From Cryoendolithus antarcticus (Eukaryota; Ascomycota; Dothideomycetes; Cladosporiales; Cladosporiaceae): a stretch of DNA of 64,000 nucleotides. Both the position numbers and the translations under genes were made by a program. Shown piece after piece: positions 52,514-63,019 of this stretch (the first letter of the stretch is position 1; each line of letters begins with the position of its first letter). The notes under the pieces are model-generated. The model was given only the letters and a program-made list of their open reading frames with translations, did not search any database and was not told where the DNA came from. The stretch lies in assembly GCA_002077065.1 (NCBI GenBank), contig NAJO01000014.1, positions 558,001-622,000 on the forward strand, written 5' to 3'.

Positions 52514-53305
52514 GGTTGCATACACGGATGTCTCAGGGCTTACATCGAGACTCTGGAACGACCTCGTAGGAGTACACTTATCTTATGCTCGCATATTTGA
52601 CGGCTCGGATCAATGTGCTGCGACGCCCCCGCACGACGCTCGTACCTGAGCCGTTGCCGACAAAGTGCTGCAGTACGAGTGCTTGATCAATGAGGTCAGA
52701 CCGTACCTGTCGATCATGCGGAGAACCTACAGGTCACGTCGTCCGCCGCAGGCATCAAACGCCGACGTCCTAGAAAGCCATGAAGGCAGTCGGACTGCGG
52801 GCTTATAAATGAGATGATCGAGCACCCGCCAGCACACGATAATGAAGCCCTGGACTCAGATCAGCATGGGGTCATAGAGACGATGGAAGGAGTTTCGAAG
52901 AAGGAGCGATAGACAAGCCATTGCCAAGGCTTTACGCACTGACCGTGCGCCCTCGCCATCAAAACTTCACGACTGCACTTCGAGTTCCTTCTTCTCTCCG
53001 TATGCGGCGCCGCGATTATGATCTTGTTTCCCAATGTTGCTTGTACATCCATCTCCCCATAATGATACATAGTGTCAATCGCGTCACAGAGTAAAAATAT
53101 TGCATATTGATCACGAGCCTAATCCGACCTTGCCTCCTCCGTGGCCCTGGCGGCGTGCTAGCGTTCGAACAGACATCACTCCGGTATATCGAGTGCGATT
53201 GGAGTCAGTAGATTCGCTCTGATTGTGAGAGGTAGGTGGATTGCTAGTGGTATACCTATTGAAAGCCGTCTGGTCGCCCAAATTTTCCTGTGAACCATAT
53301 TTATA
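52514..53305. other. Divergent intergenic, GH79 gene to DPH6
   Basis: 792 bp holding two promoters. No gene or repeat recognised. Confidence 0.4.
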
Positions 53306-55246
53306 ATGGGCAACCTGCAGGTCGTGGCTTTGATCTCGGGGGGCAAAGACTCTTTCTTTTCAATACTGCACTGTCTTGCCAATGGCCACGTTGTTGTTGC
53401 GCTTGCCAATCTACATCCGCCTGTGTTGGCCGATGGCAGTGCCGTCGACGATACAGACAGCTTCATGTACCAGACCATCGCCCACGCGGTTATCCCCCTC
53501 TACGAAGAAGCGCTTGGACTTCCCTTGTATCGTCAGGCCATTACCGGGAGCGCTGTCAATGCGAGCAAAGATTATGGCCCCCATGCCGCAGGCGAGCCAT
53601 CCAATCATGACGAAACGGAGGACCTTACCACACTGCTCATCACTGTCATGAAAGCGCATCCGGAAGTGAATGCCGTCAGTACTGGAGCCATCCTCTCAGA
53701 CTACCAGCGAACTCGAGTGGAGTCTGTTACACTTCGCTTGGGCTTGACTCCGCTGTCATATCTGTGGCAGTACCCTAGTCTACCACCGATTTCGGCAATA
53801 TCACTTCTTGATGACATGGCAGCTGCAGGACAAGACGCTCGATTAGTGAAGGTAGCATCTGGCGGATTGGACGACAGCTTTCTCTGGGAGAACGTTGCAG
53901 ATGCACGGACAATGGCTCGCCTGATGAAAGCATCGGAAAGGTTCGGAACCGACGGTGATGGCTCTGCTTTGGGAGAAGGCGGCGAGTACGAAACACTTGC
54001 AATTTCTGGGCCGCGTCCGTTGTGGAAGAAGCGCATCGTCGTGGACGCTGACAACGTCGAGACCATACCTGGCGAAGCTGGCAGTGCGTCAGTGCGCCTG
54101 CGCAATGCAAGACTTGTATCTGCAGAGCCTTTGGACGAGGCAGATGTCCGTATACCGGATCTTCTAGACCGGCGCTTTTATTTACTACAAGAGCAGTTGG
54201 CCATTCTAAACCAGGAGCCAGTCGATTACATTGACACAAGGTCGAAGCCAGTTTTACAATCATCGCTAGTAGATGACGGCACGATACTGATCGCTAACGT
54301 CGTCGGCAATGGGTACGATGCAGCAGAGCAAGCATCAGACATCATGCGTCAGCTCCATGAGCGATTGACAAGCAAAGGCATGTCTTTTTCGAATGTCGTC
54401 TACACCTCAATCATCCTGCGCGAAATGGCAGACTTCGTTGGGGTGAATGCTGCATACGGTCGCCACTTCCAATACGCGAATCCACCATCGCGAGTCACCT
54501 TGGCTTGTGCAGATGTTCTGCCCAAGGATGCCGCGTTGAGCATTTCAGTCACAGCGATGGAGCAACGTCAATACACAATCCGGATCGGCCTGCACGTGCA
54601 GAGTCGCTCATATTGGGCGCCCGCAAATATCGGACCGTACTCACAGGCAATTGCCGTACCCGTCAATGTTGTGGCCTCAGAAGCAGGCTCTGCTGTTGTC
54701 TATATCGCTGGGCAGATTCCGCTCGTTCCTGCAACGATGGAGCTACACGTACGTCCGACTTTGGATGCTGGTGCAGAGTCGAGATTTACAAGTCAAGCTG
54801 TGCTCGCACTCCAACACTTATACCGCATTGGTAGAGCCATGAAGGTCAGATCGTGGATCACTGCTATTGCCCTGGTGACTGCCAAAGACGAGCACGAAGC
54901 TCACCACAGGGCTGCTGTTGCGCGAATGATCTGGCATGATGCGACCAGACGAGCTGAACCCGAGGCTGATTCCGCGAGTGACGAGCACGATCCCGAATTT
55001 GACGTATGGGATCAGCAGCAAGGATCAGGGCGACCGGCGTGGCAACAAGCAATGCCTGACGCCACAGATGACTCGGAAGCATTGTTCGTCAGTATAAGTC
55101 CTCTTGTGGTCATCCTTGTCGACGCCCTACCAAGAGGAGCGAGTATCGAGTGGATTGCATATGGCTGGACGGGGCTCGTCGCGCCGACAGGAATGACACC
55201 CCATGCTGCACATCTTCTGGAGACATTCGCCGACAGGATCATCTGA
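53306..55246 (+). CDS. DPH6: Diphthine-ammonia ligase Dph6 with RidA-like domains
   Basis: Performs the last step of diphthamide synthesis on elongation factor 2, ATP-dependent amidation of diphthine. 646 residues, no intron. The ATP-pyrophosphatase (PP-loop) domain starts MGNLQVVALISGGKDSFFS with SGGKDS at 11-16; later AVSTGAILSDYQRTRVE and LGEGGEYETLA (about 222-232) are family signatures. Two RidA/YjgF-like regions follow from about residue 310 (including ANVVGNGYDAAEQASDIMR and WAPANIGPYSQAIAVPVNV), as in yeast Dph6. An acidic insert (EADSASDEHDPEF) lies near 555. Length and order match the fungal form. Confidence 0.94.
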   Translation: MGNLQVVALISGGKDSFFSILHCLANGHVVVALANLHPPVLADGSAVDDTDSFMYQTIAHAVIPLYEEALGLPLYRQAITGSAVNASKDYGPHAAGEPSNHDETEDLTTLLITVMKAHPEVNAVSTGAILSDYQRTRVESVTLRLGLTPLSYLWQYPSLPPISAISLLDDMAAAGQDARLVKVASGGLDDSFLWENVADARTMARLMKASERFGTDGDGSALGEGGEYETLAISGPRPLWKKRIVVDADNVETIPGEAGSASVRLRNARLVSAEPLDEADVRIPDLLDRRFYLLQEQLAILNQEPVDYIDTRSKPVLQSSLVDDGTILIANVVGNGYDAAEQASDIMRQLHERLTSKGMSFSNVVYTSIILREMADFVGVNAAYGRHFQYANPPSRVTLACADVLPKDAALSISVTAMEQRQYTIRIGLHVQSRSYWAPANIGPYSQAIAVPVNVVASEAGSAVVYIAGQIPLVPATMELHVRPTLDAGAESRFTSQAVLALQHLYRIGRAMKVRSWITAIALVTAKDEHEAHHRAAVARMIWHDATRRAEPEADSASDEHDPEFDVWDQQQGSGRPAWQQAMPDATDDSEALFVSISPLVVILVDALPRGASIEWIAYGWTGLVAPTGMTPHAAHLLETFADRII

Positions 55247-55766
55247 TCTGATACCGAAGCAGCTTGTGGTGTCCAGGGCAACGCTGGCTCAACATGCTCC
55301 CTGTATGCCACAATTTATACGCCTGTCTACTCCAATCTTTCGGCGTTCTCGTGTAGGAATAGGAAGAATATCCGAACTCGGCACACTTGCCGCGATACGG
55401 AGGTATCTCTGACTTCACTCCCCGCACCTTCAGTTCTTGCCCCGCATTCTACGCGGCAATGTGATCAACTACCGCTTCATCATGAAATGACCTCAGGGCC
55501 TGCACGCGGACAGCCCGGGATCCTGCGCCCAGACTTGTAGAGAGGACGTTGGAGGGGTGCAATGGCGAACCCGAGGTCGTCGACAGCTTCTGCAATACAA
55601 TTGAATTGCGCTGGATCAGCTTGCGAAGGTATTCCAGGTTGCCTGGACAATCACTTCATCATATTTCCTCTCTTCGTCTCACGGTCAGTTACAGACCTTA
55701 GCTCTTCCGTAACATTCATCTCGTTTAGCCTCCTTCCTACAATTTGTCAAAGAGTCCCACGCCATC
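55247..55766. other. Intergenic, DPH6 to monooxygenase gene
   Basis: 520 bp. A frame at 55562..55954 runs into the monooxygenase gene in a different phase and is a shadow. Otherwise promoter. Confidence 0.4.
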
Positions 55767-57732
55767 ATGGCACCAGACTTGAATGCCGTTGCCGCTGGTG
55801 GACAGTTCGACTACAGCCAGTTCGGATCAGGAGGCTACGAGATCAGACAAGACGTGACATGGGGCGACCCAAAGAATCGAAAGCTAAAGGTGTTGACGAT
55901 CGGAGGTGGTGTCTCGGGCATCTTGATGGCATATCAGATCCAGAAGCTCACTGAGAATGTGGAGCATGTCATCTATGAGAAGAACGAGGACATCGCGGTA
56001 AGTGTGCTGTGAAGCGTGCTCAGAAAGTGTAGTGTGACTTCAATTTTCTGACTTCATCTCGTGCATGTAGGGCACTTGGCTGGAGAATCGGTATCCCGGC
56101 TGCGCGTGCGATATCCCGAGCCATGCGTATACGTATAACTTCGCACTGAATCCAGACTGGCCTCGCTTCTTCTCCTACTCGCCAGACATCTTCAAGTACC
56201 TCGAAAAAGTCGTCTCAACCTTTGATCTCCGCAAGTACATGACCTTCAACACCGAGGTAACAGGCTGCTTCTGGAACGAAGAAAAGGGCCAGTGGCTCGT
56301 GAAGCTACGCCAGACAAAGCCTGGACAAGAGCCTCGAGAGTTCGAAGACACCTGCGATCTTCTGCTGCACGGCACCGGTATCCTCAATAACTTCAAGTGG
56401 CCCGACATTCCAGGCCTGAAGGACAAGTTCAAGGGTAAGGTAGTACACACCGCGCGCTGGCCAAAAGACTACCAGAAAGAGCAATGGGCCGACGATCGCG
56501 TAGCCGTCATCGGCTCAGGCGCATCCTCAATCCAGACGGTACCGAATATGCAGCCTCATACAAAGCACCTCGACATCTTCGTCCGCACAGGCGTCTGGTT
56601 CGTGCAGATCGCGAATAACTTTGGCATGAACAAAGAGTACGACCAGAAAGAGCGAGACGAGTTCCGACATAATGCCAAAGCCCTCGTAGCTCACGCGAAG
56701 GATATCGAGGATCAAGTCAACGGGCTCTGGGGCGCCTTCTACGATGGCTCCGAAGCTCAGGCTGGAGCGCAGAAGCTCTTCGGTGAACGTATGGCAGAGT
56801 TCATCAAAGATGAGCGGCTACTCAAGGGCTTCACGCCTAAGTTCGGCGTTGGCTGCAGACGGATCACTCCAGGGGATCCCTACATGAACGCGATTCAGAA
56901 CGACAACGTCTCGGTTCACTTCACGCCCGTCGAATCCTGCACCGAGAAAGGCGTCGTAGGCGGCGACGGCGTAGAGCGCGAAGTCGACACCATCGTCTGC
57001 GCGACAGGATTCGACGTGAGCTATAAGCCTCGCTTCCCGATCGTGGGAGCGAATGGCGTGGATCTCGCAGATAAGTGGAAGATCTGCCCAGAAGCCTACT
57101 TGGGAGTCTGTGTACCCGATATTCCCAACTTCATCACTTTCATCGGCCCCTCATGGCCAGTGGAGAACGGCTCAGTGATGGGTCCACTGCATACAGTCAG
57201 CGAGTACGCAATCCAGTGGATCAAGAAGATGCAGAATGAGAATGTCAAGAGCTTCGCGCCGACGCAAGAGAAGACTGATGCTTTCAATGATCACGTGCAG
57301 GTAAGCTTTCCCAAGTTTCCCATTTGTCTACAGCGTCCACTAATACATTCGTTTCAGGAATGGATCAAACACACCGTCTGGAAAGACTCCTGCCGCTCTT
57401 GGTACAAGAACAACGCCACCGGCCGCGTCAACGCCGTGTATCCGGGCTCCTCAATGCACTACCAGAAACTCATCGAGATCCCGCGGTACGAAGATTTCAG
57501 CATCACTTCGCACTCGAAGAACCCGTTCGAGTTCTTGGGCATGGGCTGGACGTTGGAGAACAGGGCTGGGGCTGAAGCGGCGGACTGTAGTCCGTATTTG
57601 AGCCTGGAGAATGTGGATCCGAAGTGGTATGAGGCTGTGGGTGGGAACGTGGAGGATTTGAGGAGATCAAGACAGGAGGAGAGGGGGAAAGAGCTAGAGG
57701 GACGGGGGAGGTGGTTGGAAAGGAGATTTTAG
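55767..57732 (+). CDS. FAD-dependent Baeyer-Villiger-type monooxygenase
   Basis: A class B flavin monooxygenase, oxidising ketones to esters or related substrates with NADPH and O2. Exons are 55767..55997, 56071..57300 and 57358..57732, 611 residues. Intron 1 (73 bp) joins KNEDIA to [14 protein letters not shown]. Intron 2 (57 bp, CACTAAT branch) has no stop and is a multiple of three, so it is easily missed; splicing gives [15 protein letters not shown] site GGGVSG, the BVMO fingerprint [12 protein letters not shown] (near residue 203) and the NADPH site [10 protein letters not shown] are all intact. [13 protein letters not shown] is the usual late motif. Similar enzymes occur in secondary metabolism, but no cluster is seen here. 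Confidence 0.92.
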
Positions 57733-57977
57733 TGGAGTGTGATGTGTAGGATGAAGCGATGTATGAGGTTGCATGTCAGCAAAAGGTCCTTCTATTCATG
57801 ATCCTCATCCTTCTTGTACACTCCGCAGAGTGAAAGGTAATATACTGTCTGCTTTTATTGTGTGAATTGGACTCAAGCTCTGGTAGCGAGTTGTTCGCAA
57901 TCACCGCCACGATAGGTGACCAATTTCACGCCTGGACCTGATGCGCGCAAGCGGTGCGAGATCCTCTACCGTCGTGC

Positions 57978-59641
57978 TCACTTTGATCCCGGGAACAGCG
58001 CCTTGCCTGCGGCTTTGCCAGCAGCCAACGCACCACTCAGACCGAATTGCCTGGGCACGCCATCAATGCGGTGAGTCGAATTGATGTTCTTGACAAGCGT
58101 GATCTGGTAGCAGGTAGCGCTACCTTGACGTGAGATGATGGTGCTGTATGCGAGGAAATACTCCCAGATCTGTGATAGCGTCAGTAAGCAATCGAGCACA
58201 GGCGGTGATCGGCCACACTCACTCGGTACCACCTATCGCCGTACTTCGCTACGACCTTCTCCTTGTTTCCGATCCAGTTCCTGTACCATCTCCAGAGCGT
58301 TGCAGAGTAGTGCACACCGACAGTGTCGATGCTCTTGATCTCGAAGCCAGCACCTTCCAGCGAACCGACGAAGAAGTCTAGTGGTGTCGATGCATCAGCG
58401 CCAGGGAAGACGTACTTGTTCATGAACAAGCCCCAGATGAGATCCTCGTATTGCCAAGGTTTCCGCAGACCAGCGATCTGAAGGAAGAAGGTACCATCAT
58501 CATCCAGCATATCGTAGACTTGACGAAGGAACTTGCTGAAGTGTCGCACGCCAACGTGCTCGGCCATCTCGAGACACGTGATCTTGTCGTAGCCGCCAGT
58601 TGGGACGGAGATGTCGCGGTAGTCTTTACACTCGATGCGCGATTGCGTTTCTGGGATGCCAGCCTTCTGGAGGCCATTGTTGCCCCATGCCGTCTGGTTG
58701 CGACCCAGTGTCACACCAGTAGCATGCGCGCCGTAGTTGACGGAAGCGAACTTCGCGAGTGTACCCCAGCCACAGCCAATATCGAGCATCTTGTCACCAG
58801 GGTTGAGCCCAATCTTCTCACACACAATCGCGAGCTTGTTGTCCTGCAATTGCTCCAAAGTCTCCTCCTTGTTGATGTCTGAAATGATGCCGGAGGTGTA
58901 GATCATGCGTGGACCCAGGAACCAGCCGTAAAAGTCATCGCCGCGATCGTAGTGATCTCGCACTTGCTCCTCGTCTTGTGAGCGCGTGTGCATGATCACC
59001 TCCGGGATCATGCCCGTGAAGAAGAACCAGAAGAGAGAGATAGTGAAGCGGAAGTTCGCCCAGTCGTGTCGGTACTCCATGACCTCAAGACAGTCGCCAT
59101 TGAAATCGACATCGCCCGCAAAGTACATCTCGTGGAAGGTCTCCATTGGGATCTGATTACGACCCTTGTACTTCCTCTGATCGTTCGGCTTCTTGAAGGT
59201 AAGGTAGTGCTCGATTGGCGAACCGGGGAAGCGAGCTTTCTCGTTCAGGCGCGGGGACATGGACGAGGCAATGAACCAGAAGGAGATCAGGATGGGCACA
59301 GCGGTGAGGACCGCGAGGAGGATCCATGTTATGAGACCTCCTCTGAGGGACCAAGCAAAGTACGCTGGCACGCCGGCGAGGAGGGTGAGGAGGAAGAGAG
59401 TGTTGAAGTTCTCCGAGCTAGGCCCATCAGCTGGGAGGGGTGCATTCTTGATAGCTGCAGAGGAGGTGGTCTTGACGCCAAAGTTGGGGGCTTGGTTGAC
59501 GGGGCTCGCGGCGCGGGGAGTGTCGATGAACTCGAACGACTCCTCCGACATGGAGGAGCCCGGGGTCTTGCTGGACGACATGCTTGCAACGAACGTGTGC
59601 CTCGATGGCTGCGTGAGGGACGCGCTTTTGTTGAGGTGCAT
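57978..59641 (-). CDS. Sphingolipid C9-methyltransferase
   Basis: Adds the C9 methyl branch to the sphingoid base of fungal glucosylceramide using S-adenosylmethionine, at the ER. Exons are 59641..58223 and 58169..57978; the 53-bp intron joins GDRWYR to IWEYFLAYS (536 residues). A second Met (59581) could also be the start. Two membrane helices lie near residues 80-130 (LFLLTLLAGVPAYFAW, WILLAVLTAVPILISFWF). The cyclopropane-synthase-like domain follows: DDFYGWFLGPRMIYTSG, SAM motif MLDIGCGWGTLAKF (near 284) and CLEMAEHVGVRHF. All motifs complete. Terminates LFPGSK. Confidence 0.93.
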
Positions 59642-59986
59642 ATGAGGCCGAGGTGTTTCATAATTTTGTCCTGCGCTTCTGCGCTACGAAAGCTTGGCCA
59701 GCAACCTTGTTCACTCATATGCACGGAGTGAGTCAAGTCACGATATTGACCATCGTTGCAGTTTGTGGGTCTAGAGAACCCTGACTTGCGTTAGAAGCTA
59801 CGCATCCATCCGAGAGACAATCAAGTCTGACTCGGCCTTGGAAACGCATCGTGCGGAGCTAGAATTCCTTCGACATCGTCGGACTGGAGTGGTCTCATAC
59901 CAGACGGTCAGCAGAGTCAAAAGCCATATGCCGAGCGTACGAGGCTAGGAGGGTACTCAACTGGATCAAGAGACGCCTTTAATAAG
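59642..59986. promoter_or_regulatory. Divergent promoter, C9-methyltransferase and GCD1
   Basis: 345 bp between divergent starts. No specific element recognised. Confidence 0.4.
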
Positions 59987-61696
59987 ATGCCTCACGCAAC
60001 GCATCCATCCCCTGGGCTGCAGGCTTTCATACTCTGCGGCCCTGGCGTCTCTCTGAACACCTTCACATCTTCGCCCAAAGACTTCCCCAAAGCACTCGTA
60101 CCCATAGCAAACCGACCGATGGTATGGTATCCTCTGGACTGGTGCCATCGGATGGGGATCACAGATGTTACTTTGATCACACCCCCGGAATCAGCAGCGC
60201 CCCTTCAAGGAGCACTTTCGATCCACCCTGCGTTGACCAGTATAACTCCACGACCCGAAATTCTCGCACCGGCAGAATTAACTCAGACGACTGGTGCTGG
60301 AGAGATCTTACGGTTACCAGAAGTGCAGAAAGCCATTACCGGCGACTTCATGATCTTGCCTTGCGATCTTGTGTCAGAGGTCGAAGGCAGTAAGATCGTC
60401 GAGCAATGGCTTGCTCTGAACCCACTGTCCATCTCCTCGAAAACCAACAAGCGGAAATCCGGCATGGGCGTCTTCTATCCTACCCAGGGAGTCGAAGGTA
60501 TAAGTCACAAGAAGGACGAGACGGACTTTATTGCCACTGTACCAATACCCCTACCCAATGTACCAGCTCCGACAGGATCACTACGGCCCGACATCGAGGA
60601 ACTAGTCATGAGTATGCCTACTGACACGCTGAAGGACCTGATAGAAGAAGATAAGGAGACGAGTCTGCGAATTCGACAAAGCCTGTTCACCAAGCACGGT
60701 CGAGTAAAGATCAAGACAAAGCATCGAGATGCCCATGTTTATATCTTCCCCAGCTGGGTCAAGGACTTCGCGGCGAAGAACGAAAAGTTCGACTCGATTT
60801 CGGAGGATCTCCTTGGCTGGTGGGCGAAGGCGAGCTGGCAGAATGGCCTTGGAGTGAAGCTGGGCGTGGATGAGGTATTGACGGAGCAGACATCGAGCGG
60901 CCGTGACGAAAACGGCGAGTCAAACGATGATGAAATCGACATTGCGAGTCTCTCCTCGACGACATCTTCACGGCATCAACCACGCACAACTCCGTCCTTC
61001 GCCAGCAGGGTCAACGTATCACCTTCACCCGCTGTAGGTCTAACTACTCCACCACCTCTGCTGGCCTACATACAGCCCTCTATCAAACCACCAACCGCCT
61101 CGCCGTCACCCGTTCAACCCCTGATACGACGCATTGACACAACCTCTGCCCTGCTGAACACCTCCCTCTACCTCGCTCGGCAACCCTCCACCCATCCTCT
61201 TGCTCACGACCACAAACTTCATCCCACTGCCACAGTCGGCATGCAAAGCCGCCTCTCCCAAGAAGACAGCCTCATAGCCGAGAACGTCAAGCTTGGCTCC
61301 CGCGTAAACGTCAAAGAGAGCGTCATAGGCCCGAATTGCGAGATTGGAAATAATGCCCGACTCATCAAATGTCTACTAATGGATGGCGTGGTCGTGGGCG
61401 ACGGGGTACAGCTCACCGGGTGTATCGTTGGGCGGCGAGCCAAGATCGAGGGCGCGAAAGCGGAGAGCGAGGTCTCAGGGGAGAGTGTAGAGGCATCGAA
61501 GAAAGGTAAGGGCAAGGCGAAGCAGGGTGATGGAGAGGAAGGCAAGACGAGGTTAGTGGAGTGTGAGGTTGCGCCTGGGTTTACTGTTGAGAATGGGACG
61601 CAGGGGAAGGGGGAGAAGTATATGGCTTTCGAGGGTGGGGATGGGATGGAGGGGTTTGATGGGGATGGCGATGATGTGATGGACGATGATCCGTAG
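59987..61696 (+). CDS. GCD1: Translation initiation factor eIF2B subunit gamma (Gcd1)
   Basis: Catalytic-arm subunit of eIF2B, the GDP-GTP exchange factor for eIF2. 569 residues, no intron. The N-terminal nucleotidyltransferase-like domain shows LQAFILCGPGVSLNTF and KDFPKALVPIANRPMVWYPL, then GDFMILPCDLVSE. A Ser/Pro-rich linker (about 330-400) precedes the left-handed beta-helix: SLIAENVKLGSRVNVKESV and GPNCEIGNNARLIKCLLMDG. An acidic/Lys-rich insert (ESVEASKKGKGKAKQGDG) and Gly/Asp-rich end follow. Homologous residues in yeast Gcd1 are needed for exchange; I see no obvious loss. Confidence 0.92.
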   Translation: MPHATHPSPGLQAFILCGPGVSLNTFTSSPKDFPKALVPIANRPMVWYPLDWCHRMGITDVTLITPPESAAPLQGALSIHPALTSITPRPEILAPAELTQTTGAGEILRLPEVQKAITGDFMILPCDLVSEVEGSKIVEQWLALNPLSISSKTNKRKSGMGVFYPTQGVEGISHKKDETDFIATVPIPLPNVPAPTGSLRPDIEELVMSMPTDTLKDLIEEDKETSLRIRQSLFTKHGRVKIKTKHRDAHVYIFPSWVKDFAAKNEKFDSISEDLLGWWAKASWQNGLGVKLGVDEVLTEQTSSGRDENGESNDDEIDIASLSSTTSSRHQPRTTPSFASRVNVSPSPAVGLTTPPPLLAYIQPSIKPPTASPSPVQPLIRRIDTTSALLNTSLYLARQPSTHPLAHDHKLHPTATVGMQSRLSQEDSLIAENVKLGSRVNVKESVIGPNCEIGNNARLIKCLLMDGVVVGDGVQLTGCIVGRRAKIEGAKAESEVSGESVEASKKGKGKAKQGDGEEGKTRLVECEVAPGFTVENGTQGKGEKYMAFEGGDGMEGFDGDGDDVMDDDP

Positions 61697-62117
61697 TAGG
61701 CAAATAGCAGTCTTACCAAACGTAAACGCTAGGACACATGGTGAATCGCATGTCAAGCACTGCGAAGCTCTCGTACAAGCAACGCCACTCCCCAGACCCC
61801 CACCATCGCACCTTCCATCGCGACTGCCAACTACCACGCTACCTAGCCAGCCCCACCACATCAACCGAATACAACCCAACGGCACCTCAATCCTTCGACC
61901 CGCCAACCCAGCTCTCCACACACGTCTGTCGCAAGCCAACGCGTACACCCATTAGCTTCCGTTCCATTACACCCACTCACCATCACTCATTAAAGCCAGC
62001 CCTTGGATCACACCGCGTCAGCATCTCGCGCGGCTTCCTGCGGTGTAAGCTCAAGTCCACTAGTGCGATCGCAGTGTACGAAAACGGGCTGTGTAAGTTG
62101 TGCATGGCTTGCGCGTG
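61697..62117. other. Intergenic, GCD1 to ATG10
   Basis: 421 bp. A minus-strand frame overlapping 61983..62300 runs antisense into ATG10 exon 1 and I do not call it. A GTAAGT at 62093 could be the donor of an unseen 5' ATG10 intron. Confidence 0.4.
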
Positions 62118-62902
62118 ATGGCCATCGAGGCGAGGGATCTGGACGTGGCGTGCGAGTGGCTTTGTGGCGTTTGGCGGGGTGTCTATTTGCGGGGCGATGA
62201 AGCTAGGAGGGAGAGGAAGGAGGGGAGGGGATGGGTGGATGTTGGGATGAGGGAGAGGGTGAGTGATGTACTTGTTTGTGAAGAGGGAGTGGTTGCTCAT
62301 AGCACGTGTAGTACGGGGTGAAGTATCTACGGATCACGCGCGAGGTCACATTCTCGGGTTCCACTGTGATCGACGCGAGCGACGCAGCAGTGGATGAAGA
62401 TAGCGACGACCAAGTGCCTGACGAAGATGCTGAGATAGTTGAGAGATCGAGTGGGTGTGAGATGCAGCAGCCACTTACGCCAGTCTGCTACGACATCGTT
62501 CATTCTGCCTCGTACCAAGTGCCCGTTGTGTACATCACCCTTCCCGAACTATCGCCCGCCGCCGCTTCCTCGCCAGAGCAGGTGTACAGCCTCCTTGTGC
62601 CAGATGCGTACAAGTCACAGATGCAAGCAGTGGGCACCATGGGCGCGTTGAGCATGGGTGAGCATCCTGTCACTGGTTCGCCAGCTTGGTTCGTCCATCC
62701 GTGTCTTACGCAAGACGCTATGAGAGTGGTATCCGAGGGGCAGGCCACCTTCGGCCCGAGGATGTATTTGATGCGATGGCTTGGAGTCATAGGATCGAGC
62801 ATAGGCCTGAGCGTGCCAATCAACGTCGCTCAGGCTGTGCAGATGTATCAGAGAGAAGCTAGTTCAGGGTCAGATACGGTGGACGCAGACCAAGTGCCAT
62901 GA
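62118..62902 (+). CDS. ATG10: Autophagy E2-like enzyme Atg10
   Basis: Transfers the ubiquitin-like Atg12 to Atg5 in autophagosome formation. Exons are 62118..62258 and 62312..62902, 243 residues. The 53-bp intron (GTGAGT...GTGTAG) joins VGMRER to YGVKYLRITREV in phase 0. Without it the second exon opens on a GTG, so a spliced model is needed. Exon 1 gives DVACEWLCGVW...GRGWVDV, which fits the N-terminal AC..L....W.......GW..V of Atg10. The E2-like core shows CYDIVHSASYQVPVVYI and GEHPVTGSPAWFVHPC, with the catalytic cysteine at residue 178. An acidic insert (DEDSDDQVPDEDAE) precedes the core. A further 5' exon is possible. Confidence 0.82.
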
Positions 62903-63019
62903 CACCTACCGGGTTTTCCGTAGCAGGCTATGTCTCATTCAGCGCGTAGTGGGGCGATCCTTAGAAGTCCGTCCTCGCCATGGGCCAGGATGCATGGTAG
63001 GAAGAGGGGATTGAGCCTC

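Noticed and set aside
61983..62300. Minus-strand frame of about 105 codons with a pyrimidine-rich, intron-like segment
   Set aside because: It is antisense to the ATG10 first exon and has no recognisable family. The plus-strand model restores a known protein.
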